Numbered from the stretch's first letter, positions 8,462 through 18,954 are shown. The stretch: 64,000 bases of DNA from Microbacterium sp. Au-Mic1 (GCF_021341785.1 NZ_JAJTTF010000010.1:95171-159170), one strand, 5' to 3'. Numbers and translations: made by a program. Notes: generated from the letters alone by a model not told the origin.

Positions 8462-9454
8462 TCAGAGCCACTTGGAGACGAGGTGCTCCGAGGCGATCCG
8501 GCGCAGTGTGCCGGAGGCGCTGCGCAGCACGACGCTCTCCGTATAGAGATAGTCGCCCTCACGCCGGACGCCGGCGACGAGCTGACCATCGGTCACACCG
8601 GTCGCCACGAAGATCGTGTTGTTGCCGCTCACCAGGTCGTCGGCCTCGTAGACCTTGTCCATGTCGAGCCCGGCGTCGATGCCGCGCTGGCGCTCGTCGT
8701 CGTCGCGCGGCCACAGCCGGCCCTGGATGTGCCCGCCGAGCGCCTTGATCGCGCACGCCGTCACGATGCCCTCCGGGCTGCCGCCCACACCGATGCACAT
8801 GTCGGTGCGCGCGCCGTGCCGGGCCGCGTTGATGCCGCCGGCGACGTCGCCGTCGCTCATCAGGCGGGTGCCCGCTCCGGCATCCCGGATCTCCTGGATC
8901 AGCTTCGCGTGACGCGGACGGTTCAGCACCGAGACCACGATCTCCTCGACCGGCTTGCCGAGGGATCCGGCGAGGCGCTTGATGTTCTCCGCGACGGGGA
9001 GGCGGATGTCGACGACGCCGACACCGGCCGGCCCCGTGACGAGCTTGTCCATGTAGAAGACGCTCGAGGCGTCGAGCATCGTGCCGCGGTCGGACACGGC
9101 GATGACGGAGACCGCGTTCTGCCGGCCGTCGGCGGTGAGCGTGGTGCCGTCGATCGGGTCCACGGCGATGTCGTACTGCTGCGCCCATTCGACGCCGCTG
9201 CCGACGTGCTCCCCGTTGAAGAGCATCGGGGCGTTGTCCTTCTCACCCTCGCCGATCACCACGAGACCGTCGAAGTCGACGGTTCCGAGGAAGGCGCGCA
9301 TCGCATCGACGGCAGCGCCGTCAGCCGCCTCCTTCGCACCGCGTCCGATGAACGGGACGGCGCGGATCGCCGCGGCCTCCGTCGCACGGACGAGCTCCAG
9401 TGCGAGGTTGCGGTCGGGGCTGAGGGGGCTGAGATCGGCTGTGAGGCTCACCAT
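8462..9454 (-). CDS. glpX: class II fructose-1,6-bisphosphatase GlpX
   Basis: A 330-residue enzyme hydrolysing fructose 1,6-bisphosphate to fructose 6-phosphate, the committed step of gluconeogenesis in actinobacteria. It belongs to the lithium-sensitive phosphatase superfamily: G-E-G-E-K-D (68-73) and D-P-I-D-G-T-T (99-105) supply the metal ligands, and G-V-G-G-S-P-E-G is the typical substrate-site segment. Length is normal. It is divergent from fbaA, so two genes acting on the same metabolite share the 183-bp region 9455-9637. The ATG is supported by a TACGCT hexamer six bases upstream. Confidence 0.95.
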   Translation of the reverse strand: MVSLTADLSPLSPDRNLALELVRATEAAAIRAVPFIGRGAKEAADGAAVDAMRAFLGTVDFDGLVVIGEGEKDNAPMLFNGEHVGSGVEWAQQYDIAVDPIDGTTLTADGRQNAVSVIAVSDRGTMLDASSVFYMDKLVTGPAGVGVVDIRLPVAENIKRLAGSLGKPVEEIVVSVLNRPRHAKLIQEIRDAGAGTRLMSDGDVAGGINAARHGARTDMCIGVGGSPEGIVTACAIKALGGHIQGRLWPRDDDERQRGIDAGLDMDKVYEADDLVSGNNTIFVATGVTDGQLVAGVRREGDYLYTESVVLRSASGTLRRIASEHLVSKWL

Positions 9455-9460
9455 GCCCCC

Positions 9461-9466
9461 AGCGTA
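9461..9466 (-). promoter_or_regulatory. -10 hexamer TACGCT, leaderless promoter of glpX
   Basis: On the minus strand TACGCT is followed by GGGGGC and the ATG at 9454: six bases, no ribosome-binding site. Confidence 0.45.
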
Positions 9467-9573
9467 GGGGCGGGCGGGTTACGGATCCGCAGATTTCTGC
9501 GCGGGGAAAGCGAAAGATGCGCCCTTCTTTACCAGGGCGAAGATCCGCCCTCCCGAGCCCGCCGTCACGCGCT

Positions 9574-9602
9574 CTGAATCGCCGATCCTGCGGCGCTAGA
9601 GT
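9574..9602 (+). promoter_or_regulatory. candidate fbaA promoter, CTGAAT-17-TAGAGT
   Basis: TAGAGT (9597-9602) with CTGAAT 17 bases upstream. It would start transcription near 9609, giving a leader of about 30 nt that holds the AGGAGA ribosome-binding site at 9628-9633. fbaA thus differs from most genes nearby in having a leader. Confidence 0.4.
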
Positions 9603-9637
9603 GGCACCGACCCCCGTCATCCAGCACAGGAGATGCC

Positions 9638-10666
<1,029 letters not shown>

Positions 10667-10709
10667 CGACCAGCGCCGTCCAAGAGCTGACCGCGCCTCA
10701 GCACAGTCC

Positions 10710-10745
10710 AGGAGCGTCGCCGGGATCCGTCCCTGCGGCGCTCCT
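10710..10745. terminator. hairpin between convergent fbaA and anti-sigma genes
   Basis: AGGAGCG..CCG pairs with CGGCGCTCCT around a three-base bulge. It sits 43 bases after the fbaA stop and 12 bases after the anti-sigma stop on the other strand, so it could serve both. Confidence 0.4.
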
Positions 10746-10757
10746 GTCGTCTGCGGA

Positions 10758-11411
10758 TCAGCCGCCGATGTCGTGGCGCAGGATGACGGCTCCCGCCGCG
10801 GTGCGGATCTCCACCGACCGGATGTCCTTCAGCGCTGCCGCCGTCCCCGCCGACAGCGTCGCCGTGCGCCCCGGCTCCGCTTTCCAGGTCGACAGATCCG
10901 TCGTCGTGCCGTCGCGACCCACGACGGTGAGCACGTACGTCCACCCGGCGTCGGGAGCATCCGCCGCGTACAGGCACGCCATGTCGATCTTCGTCCCCCA
11001 GGGGACCGGCGTCAGCGACACGGTGGCGCTCACCGGCACCGTGGTGGCCCCCTCCAGCGCGACCTCGACCGCAGGGCGAGGGGCGAGGGCGGCGATCGTG
11101 ACCGGCACGGCGACGGCGAGCGCCGCCGCGATGCCGACACCGGTCCACAGCGCACGACGCCGGGAGCGTCTGCGGGCGCGGGCGATCGACAGCAGCTTCG
11201 GCCCGGCTGCGTCCGCGTGCTCCACGCCGATGCGGGCCGCGTCATCGGCGTGCACTCGGGACAGCAGCCCCACGGCGGGCACGAGGTCCGCGACCGCTTC
11301 CCGGCATTCGGCACAGCCTGCGAGGTGTGCCTCGTACCGCGCTCGGTCCGCGGCGGACAGCGCGCCCATGACATAGGCGGCGTCCCACATCGCGAACGGA
11401 TCCGCGCTCAC
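10758..11411 (-). CDS. RskA-like anti-sigma factor with zinc-binding domain
   Basis: A 217-residue single-pass membrane anti-sigma factor. The cytoplasmic part holds the zinc anti-sigma signature H29-x3-C33-x2-C36 (H-L-A-G-C-A-E-C). A membrane helix spans residues about 88-109 after an Arg-rich stop. The extracytoplasmic C-terminal domain (about 110-217) resembles the RskA sensor domain, with W-T-Y-V-L-T-V-V-G-R near the middle. By family analogy it holds the partner sigma factor at the membrane until regulated proteolysis. Its start overlaps the sigma gene stop by 4 bases, so the two are translationally coupled. Confidence 0.85.
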   Translation of the reverse strand: MSADPFAMWDAAYVMGALSAADRARYEAHLAGCAECREAVADLVPAVGLLSRVHADDAARIGVEHADAAGPKLLSIARARRRSRRRALWTGVGIAAALAVAVPVTIAALAPRPAVEVALEGATTVPVSATVSLTPVPWGTKIDMACLYAADAPDAGWTYVLTVVGRDGTTTDLSTWKAEPGRTATLSAGTAAALKDIRSVEIRTAAGAVILRHDIGG

Positions 11412-11911
11412 CGGATCACCCCTCTCTCCTGCAGTGCGAGCCGCAGGGCCCGCAGCCCGTAGTGCATCCTCGATTTCACCGTGCCCCCCGGGATCCCCTG
11501 CTCGGTCGCGATCTCCGCGACGCTGCGCCCCCCGTAATAGGCCGCGACGATCACGGCACGGTGCTCGGGGCTGAGGTCGGCGAGCGCGTCCTCGATGAGG
11601 ATCGCGTCGAACAATCGGTCCGTGACATCGCCGGAGGCCCGCTCGGGAAGCTCGGCGACAGGATGCTCGTGTCGGCGCCGGGCGCTGCGCGCCTCGTCGA
11701 TGACGAGGTGCCGGGCGACGGTGAACATCCAGGCCCGCGTCGTCGTCACCTCCTGTTCCAGGATCCGCGGCGTGCGCCAGGCGCGCAGCAGCGTCTCCTG
11801 CACGACGTCGTCCGCCGAGGCGCTGCTTCCCGTGAGATGCACGACGTAACGACGGATCGGCCCTGCGTGCACGTCGTAGAGCGCGGTCAGCCGCTCGTCG
11901 TCGTCATCCAC
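11408..11911 (-). CDS. ECF sigma-70 factor, SigK/SigL-like
   Basis: A 167-residue sigma factor with only regions 2 and 4, as in ECF types. Region 2 includes Y-V-V-H-L-T-G, the D-D-V-V-Q-E-T-L-L-R-A-W-R core helix and the W-M-F-T-V-A-R-H-L-V-I-D-E-A-R -10-recognition helix. Region 4 has L-S-P-E-H-R-A-V-I and the V-A-E-I-A-T-E-Q-G-I-P-G-G-T-V-K-S-R helix-turn-helix. GAGGAG precedes the ATG. Coupled to the RskA-like gene. The target regulon is unknown; the divergent secreted-protein gene at 12133 is a candidate by position only. Confidence 0.92.
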   Translation of the reverse strand: MDDDDERLTALYDVHAGPIRRYVVHLTGSSASADDVVQETLLRAWRTPRILEQEVTTTRAWMFTVARHLVIDEARSARRRHEHPVAELPERASGDVTDRLFDAILIEDALADLSPEHRAVIVAAYYGGRSVAEIATEQGIPGGTVKSRMHYGLRALRLALQERGVIR

Positions 11912-12132
11912 AGTCGCCTCCTCAGTGGGAAACGAGGCGCGGGCCCCGAAGGTTCACCGGCAGGAGGATCCCGGATCCGACCGCGTGCGGACCTGGATCC
12001 CCGACCTGTCGTCCTCTCAGTATGGCCGCGTTCCCCGCACCGGATCCCGCCGCCGGATCATCCGCTCGGCGACGCGGGAAGTAGCCGATCGGCTGATGTG
12101 GGCGATGCACCCTGATTCCTAACGTGGAGGAC

Positions 12133-12729
12133 ATGAACATCTCCTTCTCGCGCAAGCTCATCGCCGCCTCGACCATCGCCCTCGCCGCGGTCGCCATCGT
12201 CCCGACGACCGCTGCGGCGGCCGCCCCGACCGCCGTCTCCGCGTCCCACGCGGCCGGCAACAAGGCGCTGACCCCGTCCGAGACGCTGGCCTCCACCCCG
12301 TGGAAGACCACGAGCGCACGCGACGCCCAGGGCGACCGCGTGGCGCTGGACGACCCGGCCGTGTCGAACTTCGTGGGCTGGGCGTACTTCAAGGCCGACG
12401 GCACCTTCACCATGTACAACCTCGACAACAGCCCGAAGATGCACGGCGACTGGTCCGTCCCGGCCGATGGCTCCTCGCGCTGGATCGCCGCGAAGGATGC
12501 GAACGGCAACGTGCTGTTCCAGCGCGTCGTTCCGATCGTCGAGCTGAACAAGAACGTGTTCACCTACCGCGTGTTCCCGAACGCGGCCGACCAGACCGTC
12601 TACTACGACATCGTGCACACCAAGACCAACCACGTCGAGCCCGGCACCGACGGCCGCGGCCCCGGCGCCAACGGCCACGGCACCACCGGCAACGGCGACT
12701 ACCACTTCAACAACGGCAACGCGCGCTGA
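12133..12729 (+). CDS. secreted DUF4822-like protein
   Basis: A 198-residue exported protein. Residues 1-29 form a Sec signal peptide (K-L-I-A-A-S-T-I-A-L-A-A-V-A-I-V-P) ending in an Ala-rich cleavage region. The mature part has the S-E-T-L-A-S-T-P-W-K-T-T start and the pair W-A-Y-F-K-A-D-G-T-F-T-M-Y and V-F-T-Y-R-V-F-P-N-A that I associate with DUF4822, a lipocalin-like domain found singly or in tandem; only one copy is present. The tail after residue 170 is Gly, Asn and His-rich. GGAGG lies two bases before this ATG, unusually close; an in-frame GTG at 12124 is the alternative start. Function unknown. Confidence 0.65.
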   Translation: MNISFSRKLIAASTIALAAVAIVPTTAAAAAPTAVSASHAAGNKALTPSETLASTPWKTTSARDAQGDRVALDDPAVSNFVGWAYFKADGTFTMYNLDNSPKMHGDWSVPADGSSRWIAAKDANGNVLFQRVVPIVELNKNVFTYRVFPNAADQTVYYDIVHTKTNHVEPGTDGRGPGANGHGTTGNGDYHFNNGNAR

Positions 12730-12752
12730 TCCCGCGACCGCCCGCAGAACGC

Positions 12753-12787
12753 GATGAGCCCGGCACCCCGAGGGGGCCGGGCTCATC
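12753..12787. terminator. strong bidirectional terminator hairpin
   Basis: A perfect 12-bp stem (GATGAGCCCGGC with its complement) around an 11-base loop, placed between the stops of the convergent secreted-protein and DUF6264-like genes. Confidence 0.7.
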
Positions 12788-12801
12788 GTCGTCTCAGGAA
12801 G

Positions 12802-13356
12802 CTACTGCTGCATCCGCTCATTCAGGTAGGAGATGACGGCCGGATCCGTGAAGAACGGCACCATCATGCAGATGGTCGTCAGCAGGACGAACACGACACC
12901 GCCGGCGACCGGCAGCCACCAGGTGAGCTTGCCGCGCCGCAGCCGGAGCACCGTCCACGCGGCGGTGGCAACCCAGCCCACGATCAGCAGGATGCCGGCG
13001 ACGATTCCCCAGACCCGCGCCTGCTGGTAGTTCGAGAACGTGCCGGAGATCCCCACGGCCTGCATCATCGTCGCCATGAGCGACGACGGGTTCAGGAACG
13101 CGAAGGTCGAGGTGATCACGTTCCAGAGCCCGTAGGCGAGGAGCGCGATCGACGCCATCCGGTCGACCGGGTGCGCGGGCCGCTCCGCCACGTCCGCGGC
13201 GGGAGCCCCGGGCTGGGCGACGGGCGCGGCCGCGGGCGGCGTGTGCACGACGGGGGGCGGCAGCGGCCTTCCCGCCCGCCTGCTCTGCTCCTCCGGCGTC
13301 GCGTACTCGCCGAAGGCCGGCCGGCGAGACTGCTCCGCGGAGCCGGAATCGGTCAT
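12802..13356 (-). CDS. DUF6264-like four-span membrane protein
   Basis: A 184-residue protein. A polar, Pro/Ala-rich cytoplasmic N-terminus (about 1-65) is followed by hydrophobic segments around residues 67-88 ([11 protein letters not shown]), 110-135 and 145-172 ([12 protein letters not shown]), giving three or four membrane spans. I recognise it as the DUF6264-like family common in Microbacteriaceae; no activity is known. Its ATG overlaps the ispH stop by 4 bases, so it is translated from the ispH transcript. Longer in-frame readings lie inside ispH and are not credible. Confidence 0.65.
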   Translation of the reverse strand: MTDSGSAEQSRRPAFGEYATPEEQSRRAGRPLPPPVVHTPPAAAPVAQPGAPAADVAERPAHPVDRMASIALLAYGLWNVITSTFAFLNPSSLMATMMQAVGISGTFSNYQQARVWGIVAGILLIVGWVATAAWTVLRLRRGKLTWWLPVAGGVVFVLLTTICMMVPFFTDPAVISYLNERMQQ

Positions 13357-14423
13357 CGGCTGCGTCCGCCCAGCGCCCGCTCGTCGCGCTGACCGGAGAT
13401 GTCCTGGCGCAGCTCCTTCGGCAGCGAGAACATGAGGTCCTCCTCCGCGGTGCGCACCTCCTCGACGTCGCCGTATCCGGCCTCGGCGAGCACCTGCAGC
13501 ACCTCCTGCACGAGCACCTCGGGCACCGACGCGCCGCTGGTCACTCCGACCGTCGCGACGCCGTCCAGCCATTCCTGCTGCACCTCGTCGGCATAGTCCA
13601 CGCGGTAAGCGGCCTTCGCACCGTACTCGCGCGCCACTTCGACGAGGCGCACGCTGTTGGAGGAGTTGGCGGACCCGACCACGATCACCAGATCCGCGTC
13701 GGCCGCGACCTTCTTGATCGCGACCTGGCGGTTCTGCGTCGCATAGCAGATGTCGTCGGAGGGCGGGTCCTGCAGCTCGGGGAAGCGCGTGCGCAGCCTG
13801 TTCACGGTCTCCATGGTCTCGTCGACCGACAGCGTGGTCTGCGACAGCCAGACGACCTTGGACGGATCGCGCACCTCGACGGTGTCGGCCTCGGCCGGGG
13901 AGTTCACGACGGTGACGTGATCCGGCGCCTCACCCGCGGTGCCCTCGACCTCTTCGTGCCCGTCGTGGCCGATGAGCAGGATCTCGAAGTCGTCGCGGGC
14001 GAAGCGCACGGCCTCGCGATGCACCTTCGTCACCAGCGGGCAGGTCGCGTCGATCGCGTGCAGATGCCGATCCTCGGCCGCCGAGACGACCATCGGCGAG
14101 ACACCGTGCGCGCTGAAGACGACGTGCGACCCCTCGGGGATCTCGTCCACCTCGTCGACGAAGATCGCGCCCTGGGCCTCGAGCTCGGTGACCACGTGGA
14201 TGTTGTGCACGATCTGCTTGCGCACGTAGACAGGGGCGCCGTAGCGCTGGAGGGCCTTCTCGACGGCCACCACGGCACGGTCGACGCCGGCGCAGTAGCC
14301 GCGCGGGGCGGCGAGCAGCACGCGCTTGCGCCCGTCGACGGGACGGTCCTGGAGCGGCTCGCGCACGGCCGTGGGGCGGCGGCGAGGGATCTGCGGCACG
14401 GGCAGAGCGACGGGTGAACTCAC
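13353..14423 (-). CDS. ispH: 4-hydroxy-3-methylbut-2-enyl diphosphate reductase IspH
   Basis: A 356-residue iron-sulfur enzyme, the last step of the MEP pathway, giving IPP and DMAPP. The three cysteines that hold the [4Fe-4S] cluster are present: C44 in P-R-G-Y-C-A-G-V, C128 in D-A-T-C-P-L-V and C226 in I-C-Y-A-T-Q-N-R-Q, with the H-G-V-S-P segment near 106. The first 30 residues are a non-conserved extension. GTG at 14423 has TAGAAT exactly six bases upstream. It is divergent from xseA with 74 bases between, and coupled to the downstream membrane protein gene. Its product feeds UppS at 23.0 kb. Confidence 0.95.
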   Translation of the reverse strand: MSSPVALPVPQIPRRRPTAVREPLQDRPVDGRKRVLLAAPRGYCAGVDRAVVAVEKALQRYGAPVYVRKQIVHNIHVVTELEAQGAIFVDEVDEIPEGSHVVFSAHGVSPMVVSAAEDRHLHAIDATCPLVTKVHREAVRFARDDFEILLIGHDGHEEVEGTAGEAPDHVTVVNSPAEADTVEVRDPSKVVWLSQTTLSVDETMETVNRLRTRFPELQDPPSDDICYATQNRQVAIKKVAADADLVIVVGSANSSNSVRLVEVAREYGAKAAYRVDYADEVQQEWLDGVATVGVTSGASVPEVLVQEVLQVLAEAGYGDVEEVRTAEEDLMFSLPKELRQDISGQRDERALGGRSR

Positions 14424-14429
14424 GCCCCG

Positions 14430-14435
14430 ATTCTA
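14430..14435 (-). promoter_or_regulatory. -10 hexamer TAGAAT, leaderless promoter of ispH
   Basis: On the minus strand TAGAAT, six bases, then the GTG at 14423. No Shine-Dalgarno sequence. Confidence 0.5.
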
Positions 14436-14497
14436 CCGGCGGCGTCCTGACAGCAGGCCGGGATGCGGCGGATGCCCATTGCTACGCTGGGGAGGCG

Positions 14498-15862
14498 ATG
14501 ACCGTCTTCGAAGCAGCCTCCGTCCCCGGTGAGGCCCCGCCCGCCGACTCCGTCGCGCCGCGCGAGTCCTCCGCGGATGCCCCGACCTCGATCGCACGGC
14601 TGAACGCCACGATCCGCGATTTCGTGGCGCAATGGGGCACGGTCTGGGTCGAGGGCGAGATCACGAGCTGGAACGTGCGCGCCGGCAACGTCTTCGCGCG
14701 GCTCAAGGACACGCGCTCCGACGCCCAGATCTCGATCCGGGTGTGGTCGAGCGTGCGCGCGCGGATCCCCGCCGATCTCGCCGTGGGCGATCACGTCGTC
14801 GCCGCGGTCAAGGCCGACTACTTCGTCAAAGCGGGCGACTTCAGCTTCACGGTCTCGGCGATGAAGCACGTGGGCCTCGGCGATCAGCTCGAGCGCCTGG
14901 AGCGGCTGCGCCTGCAGCTGCGTCAGGAGGGCCTGTTCGACCCCTCCCGCAAGAAGCCGCTCCCCTTCCTCCCGCACGTGATCGGGCTCATCACGGGCGA
15001 GAACTCCGACGCCGAGAAGGATGTGCACCGCAACGCCGAGCTGCGTTGGCCGCAGGTGCGCTTCCACACCGTGCACGCCGCAGTACAGGGCGACCGCTGC
15101 GTACCGGAGACACTCGCCGCGCTCAAGAAGCTCGACGCGGATCCCGATGTCGACGTCATCGTCATCGCGCGCGGCGGCGGGGATCCTCAGACGCTCCTGG
15201 GCTTCAGCGATGAGCGGCTGGTGCGCGCCGTCGCGGCCGCACGCACGCCCGTGGTCAGCGCGATCGGACACGAGAACGATCATCCGCTGCTGGACGACGT
15301 GGCGGATCTGCGTGCCTCGACTCCGACCGACGCCGCCAAGCGCGTGGTGCCGGACGTCGGCGAGCAGCGGGCGCTCGTCGCCCAGCTGCGCGCACGCGCG
15401 ACGACCCGGGTGTCGCAGCGCGTCGCGCACGACATCGCCCAGCTCGAGCAGTTGCGCTCGAGGCCCGTCCTGCGGGATCCGGATCCGCTCATCGAACGCC
15501 GCGCGCATGAGGTGTGGCTGCTCGCCGCCCGCTCCCGAGACACGCTCGGCCGTGCGGTCGATGCCGCGGGCCGGCGCACGGCCGAACTGCGCGCCTCCTT
15601 GCGCGCCCTCTCGCCGGCGGCGACCCTGGCACGCGGGTATGCGATCGCGCACCGCGAGGACGGCCTGATCGTGCGCGATGCCGCCGATGCTCCGGCCGGC
15701 ACCGCGCTCACCCTCACGGTGGACCGCGGCTCGCTGCGCGCCGTGTCGGAAGGCGAGATCGCCGAGTCGGACGGGGATGCCGTTCGCCCGGGATCCGTGG
15801 CTCCGGGAGCGACCGACGCGTCCTCCGCCTCACCGGCGGAGGGCTCCGACGCGCGCCGGTAG
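14498..15862 (+). CDS. xseA: exodeoxyribonuclease VII large subunit
   Basis: A 454-residue catalytic subunit of exonuclease VII, which degrades single-stranded DNA from both ends. The N-terminal OB-fold is seen in W-V-E-G-E-I-T-S-W (about residues 47-55) and F-A-R-L-K-D. The central nuclease domain has F-L-P-H-V-I-G-L-I-T, V-I-V-I-A-R-G-G-G and the S-A-I-G-H-E-N-D-H-P-L motif. The C-terminal helical region carries L-A-R-G-Y-A-I, followed by a non-conserved 30-residue Ala/Ser-rich tail. GGGGAGG lies before the ATG and TACGCT nine bases further up. First gene of a run ending at fumC. Confidence 0.95.
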   Translation: MTVFEAASVPGEAPPADSVAPRESSADAPTSIARLNATIRDFVAQWGTVWVEGEITSWNVRAGNVFARLKDTRSDAQISIRVWSSVRARIPADLAVGDHVVAAVKADYFVKAGDFSFTVSAMKHVGLGDQLERLERLRLQLRQEGLFDPSRKKPLPFLPHVIGLITGENSDAEKDVHRNAELRWPQVRFHTVHAAVQGDRCVPETLAALKKLDADPDVDVIVIARGGGDPQTLLGFSDERLVRAVAAARTPVVSAIGHENDHPLLDDVADLRASTPTDAAKRVVPDVGEQRALVAQLRARATTRVSQRVAHDIAQLEQLRSRPVLRDPDPLIERRAHEVWLLAARSRDTLGRAVDAAGRRTAELRASLRALSPAATLARGYAIAHREDGLIVRDAADAPAGTALTLTVDRGSLRAVSEGEIAESDGDAVRPGSVAPGATDASSASPAEGSDARR

Positions 15863-15865
15863 GAT
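15860..15865 (+). promoter_or_regulatory. -10 hexamer TAGGAT overlapping the xseA stop codon
   Basis: TAGGAT begins with the xseA TAG stop and is followed by GGAGGC and the GTG of xseB at 15872. The GGAGG is only one base from the GTG, too close for a normal ribosome-binding site, so an internal leaderless promoter is plausible. Confidence 0.4.
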
Positions 15866-15871
15866 GGAGGC

Positions 15872-16156
15872 GTGACTGTGTCGAACGAGCCGTCCGCCTC
15901 CGCAGGGAGTTCTGCGCCGACCGTCGCCGATCCCGCGAGCCTCAGCTTCGAGCAGGCCAGGGATGAGCTGGTCCGTGTCGTCGCCGAGCTCGAGCAGGGC
16001 GCCCCGACCCTCGAGCAGTCGCTCACGCTGTGGGAACGCGGCGAGGCGCTCGCCGCGCGCTGCGAGGAGTGGCTGCTGGGCGCCAAGCGCCGCCTGGACG
16101 CTTCTCGCCCCGAGAACGGCGCCGCTTCGCGCGCCGCCGAGGAGGACGCCCGATGA
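15872..16156 (+). CDS. xseB: exodeoxyribonuclease VII small subunit
   Basis: A 94-residue helical subunit that binds the C-terminal helices of XseA and is needed for activity. The core runs from [10 protein letters not shown] to L-L-G-A-K-R-R-L, with the family motif [19 protein letters not shown] (about residues 43-61). Slightly longer than the usual 80 residues because of a polar N-terminus. It starts 9 bases after xseA and its TGA overlaps the ATG of the next gene. Confidence 0.93.
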   Translation: MTVSNEPSASAGSSAPTVADPASLSFEQARDELVRVVAELEQGAPTLEQSLTLWERGEALAARCEEWLLGAKRRLDASRPENGAASRAAEEDAR

Positions 16157-16806
16157 GCCGTGCCCCGAAGCAGCCGCCGGTCGTCGCCGAGCTCGGTCGC
16201 CCCGAGACCGCCGAGGAAACGGCCGACCGCAAGGCCGCGTCGTCCGCCGCCTATCGCTCCAGCCAGACGTTCCGCGGCCTCATCGCCGCCCTGATCGCGA
16301 CCGTCGGCGTGGTCCTGCTCATCGTGCTCATCGTGCCGCGCGGCGACTTCACCGGATCCAACGCCGTGGATCTGCCGGCCGCTGCCAAGAACGCGCAGAG
16401 CACCCTGGACCGCCCGGTGCTGCTGCCGACGCCGCCCAACAACTGGCGCGTGAACAAGGCGGTGCTGATCGATGGCAAGCCCACGGTGTGGGACATCACC
16501 GTCGCACCGCAGGCCGACGACGCCCGCGGTTACGCGCACATCGCCCAGGCGTTCGACGCCGACGCCGACTGGGCGGCCACGCCGCTGCGCGGGACGTCGT
16601 CGAAGGGCACCGTCAAGATCGGCGGACGCACCTGGGACGAGTATGTGATCCCCAACCCGGACTCGGCGGCGAACATCAACTACGCACTCGGCACCCAGGT
16701 CGGCAAGGACTACGTCCTCGTCTACGGCGCCCTCGGCAAGGCGGGCACGGCAGAACTGGTCGCCAAGATCAGCCCGCAGATCGACCGACTCGGAAGCGAA
16801 CGATGA
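16153..16806 (+). CDS. DUF4245 membrane-anchored protein
   Basis: A 217-residue protein of the actinobacterial DUF4245 family. A cytoplasmic N-terminus precedes one membrane helix (about residues 41-62, [14 protein letters not shown]). The exported domain contains [18 protein letters not shown] and W-D-E-Y-V-I-P. The gene is commonly found beside xseA/xseB in actinobacteria, but its role is unknown. ATGA overlap with xseB upstream and with the carbonic anhydrase gene downstream: all three are translationally coupled. Confidence 0.85.
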   Translation: MSRAPKQPPVVAELGRPETAEETADRKAASSAAYRSSQTFRGLIAALIATVGVVLLIVLIVPRGDFTGSNAVDLPAAAKNAQSTLDRPVLLPTPPNNWRVNKAVLIDGKPTVWDITVAPQADDARGYAHIAQAFDADADWAATPLRGTSSKGTVKIGGRTWDEYVIPNPDSAANINYALGTQVGKDYVLVYGALGKAGTAELVAKISPQIDRLGSER

Positions 16807-17456
16807 CCGACACCACCACCCTGACCCCGGACGAGGCCTGGCGGCTCATGAGCGAGGGGAACCGGCGGTTCGTCGCGGGCGACCCCGAGCATCCCAACCA
16901 GGACGTCGGCAAGCGCCACGAGCTCGTGGACGGGCAGGCGCCCCTGGCGACGCTGTTCGGCTGCTCCGACTCGCGTCTCGCCGCGGAGATCATCTTCGAC
17001 AAGGGCCTCGGCGACCTGTTCGTGGTGCGCAATGCCGGACAGGTGCTCGGCGAGTCGATCGTCGCGAGCCTCGAGTACGCCGTGGCGATCCTCGGCGTGC
17101 CCCTCATCGTGGTGCTCGCGCACGACAGCTGCGGGGCCGTGCGCGCGGCGATCGACGGCACCGCGATCGACGCCGCCCCGCTCCCCCCGCACATCTGGCG
17201 GCTGGTCGCCCCGATCGTGCCGGCCGCCCGCAAGGTGCTCGCCGAGCAGGGCGGATCCACCGTGGCCGACATCGATGCCGAGCTCGTCGGGCAGGAGCAT
17301 CTGCGCAACACCGTGCACGACCTGCTGCAGACCTCGGAGCTGATCGCCCAGGCCGTCGCCGACGGCAAGCTCGGCATCGTCGGCGCCAACTACCGACTGA
17401 ACGAGGGCACGGCCGTGCCCGTCGTCACCGTGGGCCTCAGCGACGCCCGCGCCTGA
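16803..17456 (+). CDS. beta-class carbonic anhydrase
   Basis: A 217-residue zinc enzyme interconverting CO2 and bicarbonate. The beta-class signature is complete: C54-x-D56-x-R58 in F-G-C-S-D-S-R, and H107-x2-C110 in A-H-D-S-C-G-A-V; Cys54, His107 and Cys110 bind zinc, and Asp56/Arg58 form the gating dyad. R-N-A-G-Q follows the first motif as usual. It starts within the stop of the DUF4245 gene and lies 40 bases before fumC. No signal peptide, so cytoplasmic. Confidence 0.92.
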   Translation: MTDTTTLTPDEAWRLMSEGNRRFVAGDPEHPNQDVGKRHELVDGQAPLATLFGCSDSRLAAEIIFDKGLGDLFVVRNAGQVLGESIVASLEYAVAILGVPLIVVLAHDSCGAVRAAIDGTAIDAAPLPPHIWRLVAPIVPAARKVLAEQGGSTVADIDAELVGQEHLRNTVHDLLQTSELIAQAVADGKLGIVGANYRLNEGTAVPVVTVGLSDARA

Positions 17457-17496
17457 ACATCCCCCTCATCACACCGTCACATCTGGAGGAACAGCA

Positions 17497-18891
17497 GTGG
17501 CTGACATCGAGTACCGCGTCGAACACGACACCATGGGCGAGGTGCGCGTGCCCGTGAACGCTCTGTACGGAGCGCAGACGCAGCGCGCCGTGGAGAACTT
17601 CCCGATCTCCGGCAAGGGTCTGGAATCGACGCAGATCGCGGCCCTCGCCCGGATCAAGAAGGCCGCCGCGCTCGCCAACAAGGAGCTCGGCACGCTCGAC
17701 GGCGCCATCGCCGACGCGATCGCCCAGGCGGCGGACGAGGTCGCTGCGGGCAAGCACGACGGCGAGTTCCCGGTCGACACGTACCAGACCGGATCCGGCA
17801 CGTCCTCGAACATGAACATGAACGAGGTTCTCGCGACTCTCGCGACCCGGATCCTCGGCGCGACCGTGCACCCGAACGACCACGTGAACGCCTCGCAGTC
17901 GTCGAACGACGTCTTCCCGACCTCGGTGCACATCGCCGTCACCCAGGCGCTCATCGACACGCTCATCCCCTCGCTCGACCACCTCGCGGTCGCGCTCGAG
18001 GCGAAGGCGGAGCTGTGGAAGGACGCGGTCAAGTCCGGCCGCACCCACCTCATGGACGCCACGCCGGTCACCCTCGGCCAGGAGTTCGGCGGCTACGCCC
18101 GCCAGATCCGCCTCGGCATCGAGCGCGTGCAGTCCGCCCTCCCCCGCGTCGCCGAGGTCCCCCTGGGCGGCACAGCGGTCGGCACCGGCATCAACACCCC
18201 GCTCGGCTTCCCGCAGAAGGTCATCGCGCTGCTCGCGGCCGAGACCGAGCTGCCGATCACCGAGGCCAAGGACCACTTCGAGGCCCAGGCCAACCGCGAC
18301 GGCCTCGTCGAGGCGTCGGGTGCCCTGCGCACCATCGCGGTCTCGCTGACGAAGATCAACAACGACCTGCGCTGGATGGGCTCGGGCCCGAACACGGGTC
18401 TCGGCGAGCTGCACATCCCCGACCTGCAGCCCGGCTCGTCGATCATGCCGGGCAAGGTCAACCCCGTCATCCCCGAGGCCGTGCTGATGGTGTGCGCCCG
18501 CGTGATCGGCAACGACGCGACGGTCGCCTGGGCCGGAGCCTCCGGTTCATTCGAGCTGAACGTGGCGATCCCCGTCATGGGCACCGCGCTGCTCGAGTCG
18601 ATCCGCCTGCTCTCCAACGCCGTGCGCGTGCTCGCCGACAAGACCGTCGACGGCCTGCAGGCCAACGTCGAGCGCGCCGCAGCCTTCGCCGGCATGAGCC
18701 CCTCCATCGTGACGCCGCTGAACAAGCTCATCGGCTACGAGGCCGCCGCGAAGATCGCCAAGCACGCCGTCGCCAAGGGCATCACCGTCCGCGACGCCGT
18801 GATCGACCTCGGCTACGTGGAGCGCGGCGAGCTCACCCTTGAGCAGCTCGACGCCAAGCTCGACCTGCTGTCGATGACGCACGCCGGCTGA
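17497..18891 (+). CDS. fumC: class II fumarate hydratase
   Basis: A 464-residue iron-free fumarase hydrating fumarate to malate in the TCA cycle. It belongs to the fumarase/aspartase superfamily: [10 protein letters not shown] (about residues 96-105), the S-S-N-D-V-F-P-T segment, [10 protein letters not shown] with the catalytic His, and the signature [11 protein letters not shown] with the catalytic Ser. Full length. The GTG start is preceded by GGAGGAA, so it can be translated independently of the upstream carbonic anhydrase. Confidence 0.96.
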   Translation: MADIEYRVEHDTMGEVRVPVNALYGAQTQRAVENFPISGKGLESTQIAALARIKKAAALANKELGTLDGAIADAIAQAADEVAAGKHDGEFPVDTYQTGSGTSSNMNMNEVLATLATRILGATVHPNDHVNASQSSNDVFPTSVHIAVTQALIDTLIPSLDHLAVALEAKAELWKDAVKSGRTHLMDATPVTLGQEFGGYARQIRLGIERVQSALPRVAEVPLGGTAVGTGINTPLGFPQKVIALLAAETELPITEAKDHFEAQANRDGLVEASGALRTIAVSLTKINNDLRWMGSGPNTGLGELHIPDLQPGSSIMPGKVNPVIPEAVLMVCARVIGNDATVAWAGASGSFELNVAIPVMGTALLESIRLLSNAVRVLADKTVDGLQANVERAAAFAGMSPSIVTPLNKLIGYEAAAKIAKHAVAKGITVRDAVIDLGYVERGELTLEQLDAKLDLLSMTHAG

Positions 18892-18910
18892 TCCCGGATC
18901 CGCTGAACGC

Positions 18911-18947
18911 ACGGATGCCGCGTCCCCTCCGGGGGCGCGGCATCCGT
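18911..18947 (+). terminator. terminator hairpin after fumC
   Basis: A 17-bp stem with one G-T wobble (starts ACGGATGCCGCG) and a three-base loop, 20 bases after the fumC stop. Confidence 0.6.
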
Positions 18948-18954
18948 CGTTCGG

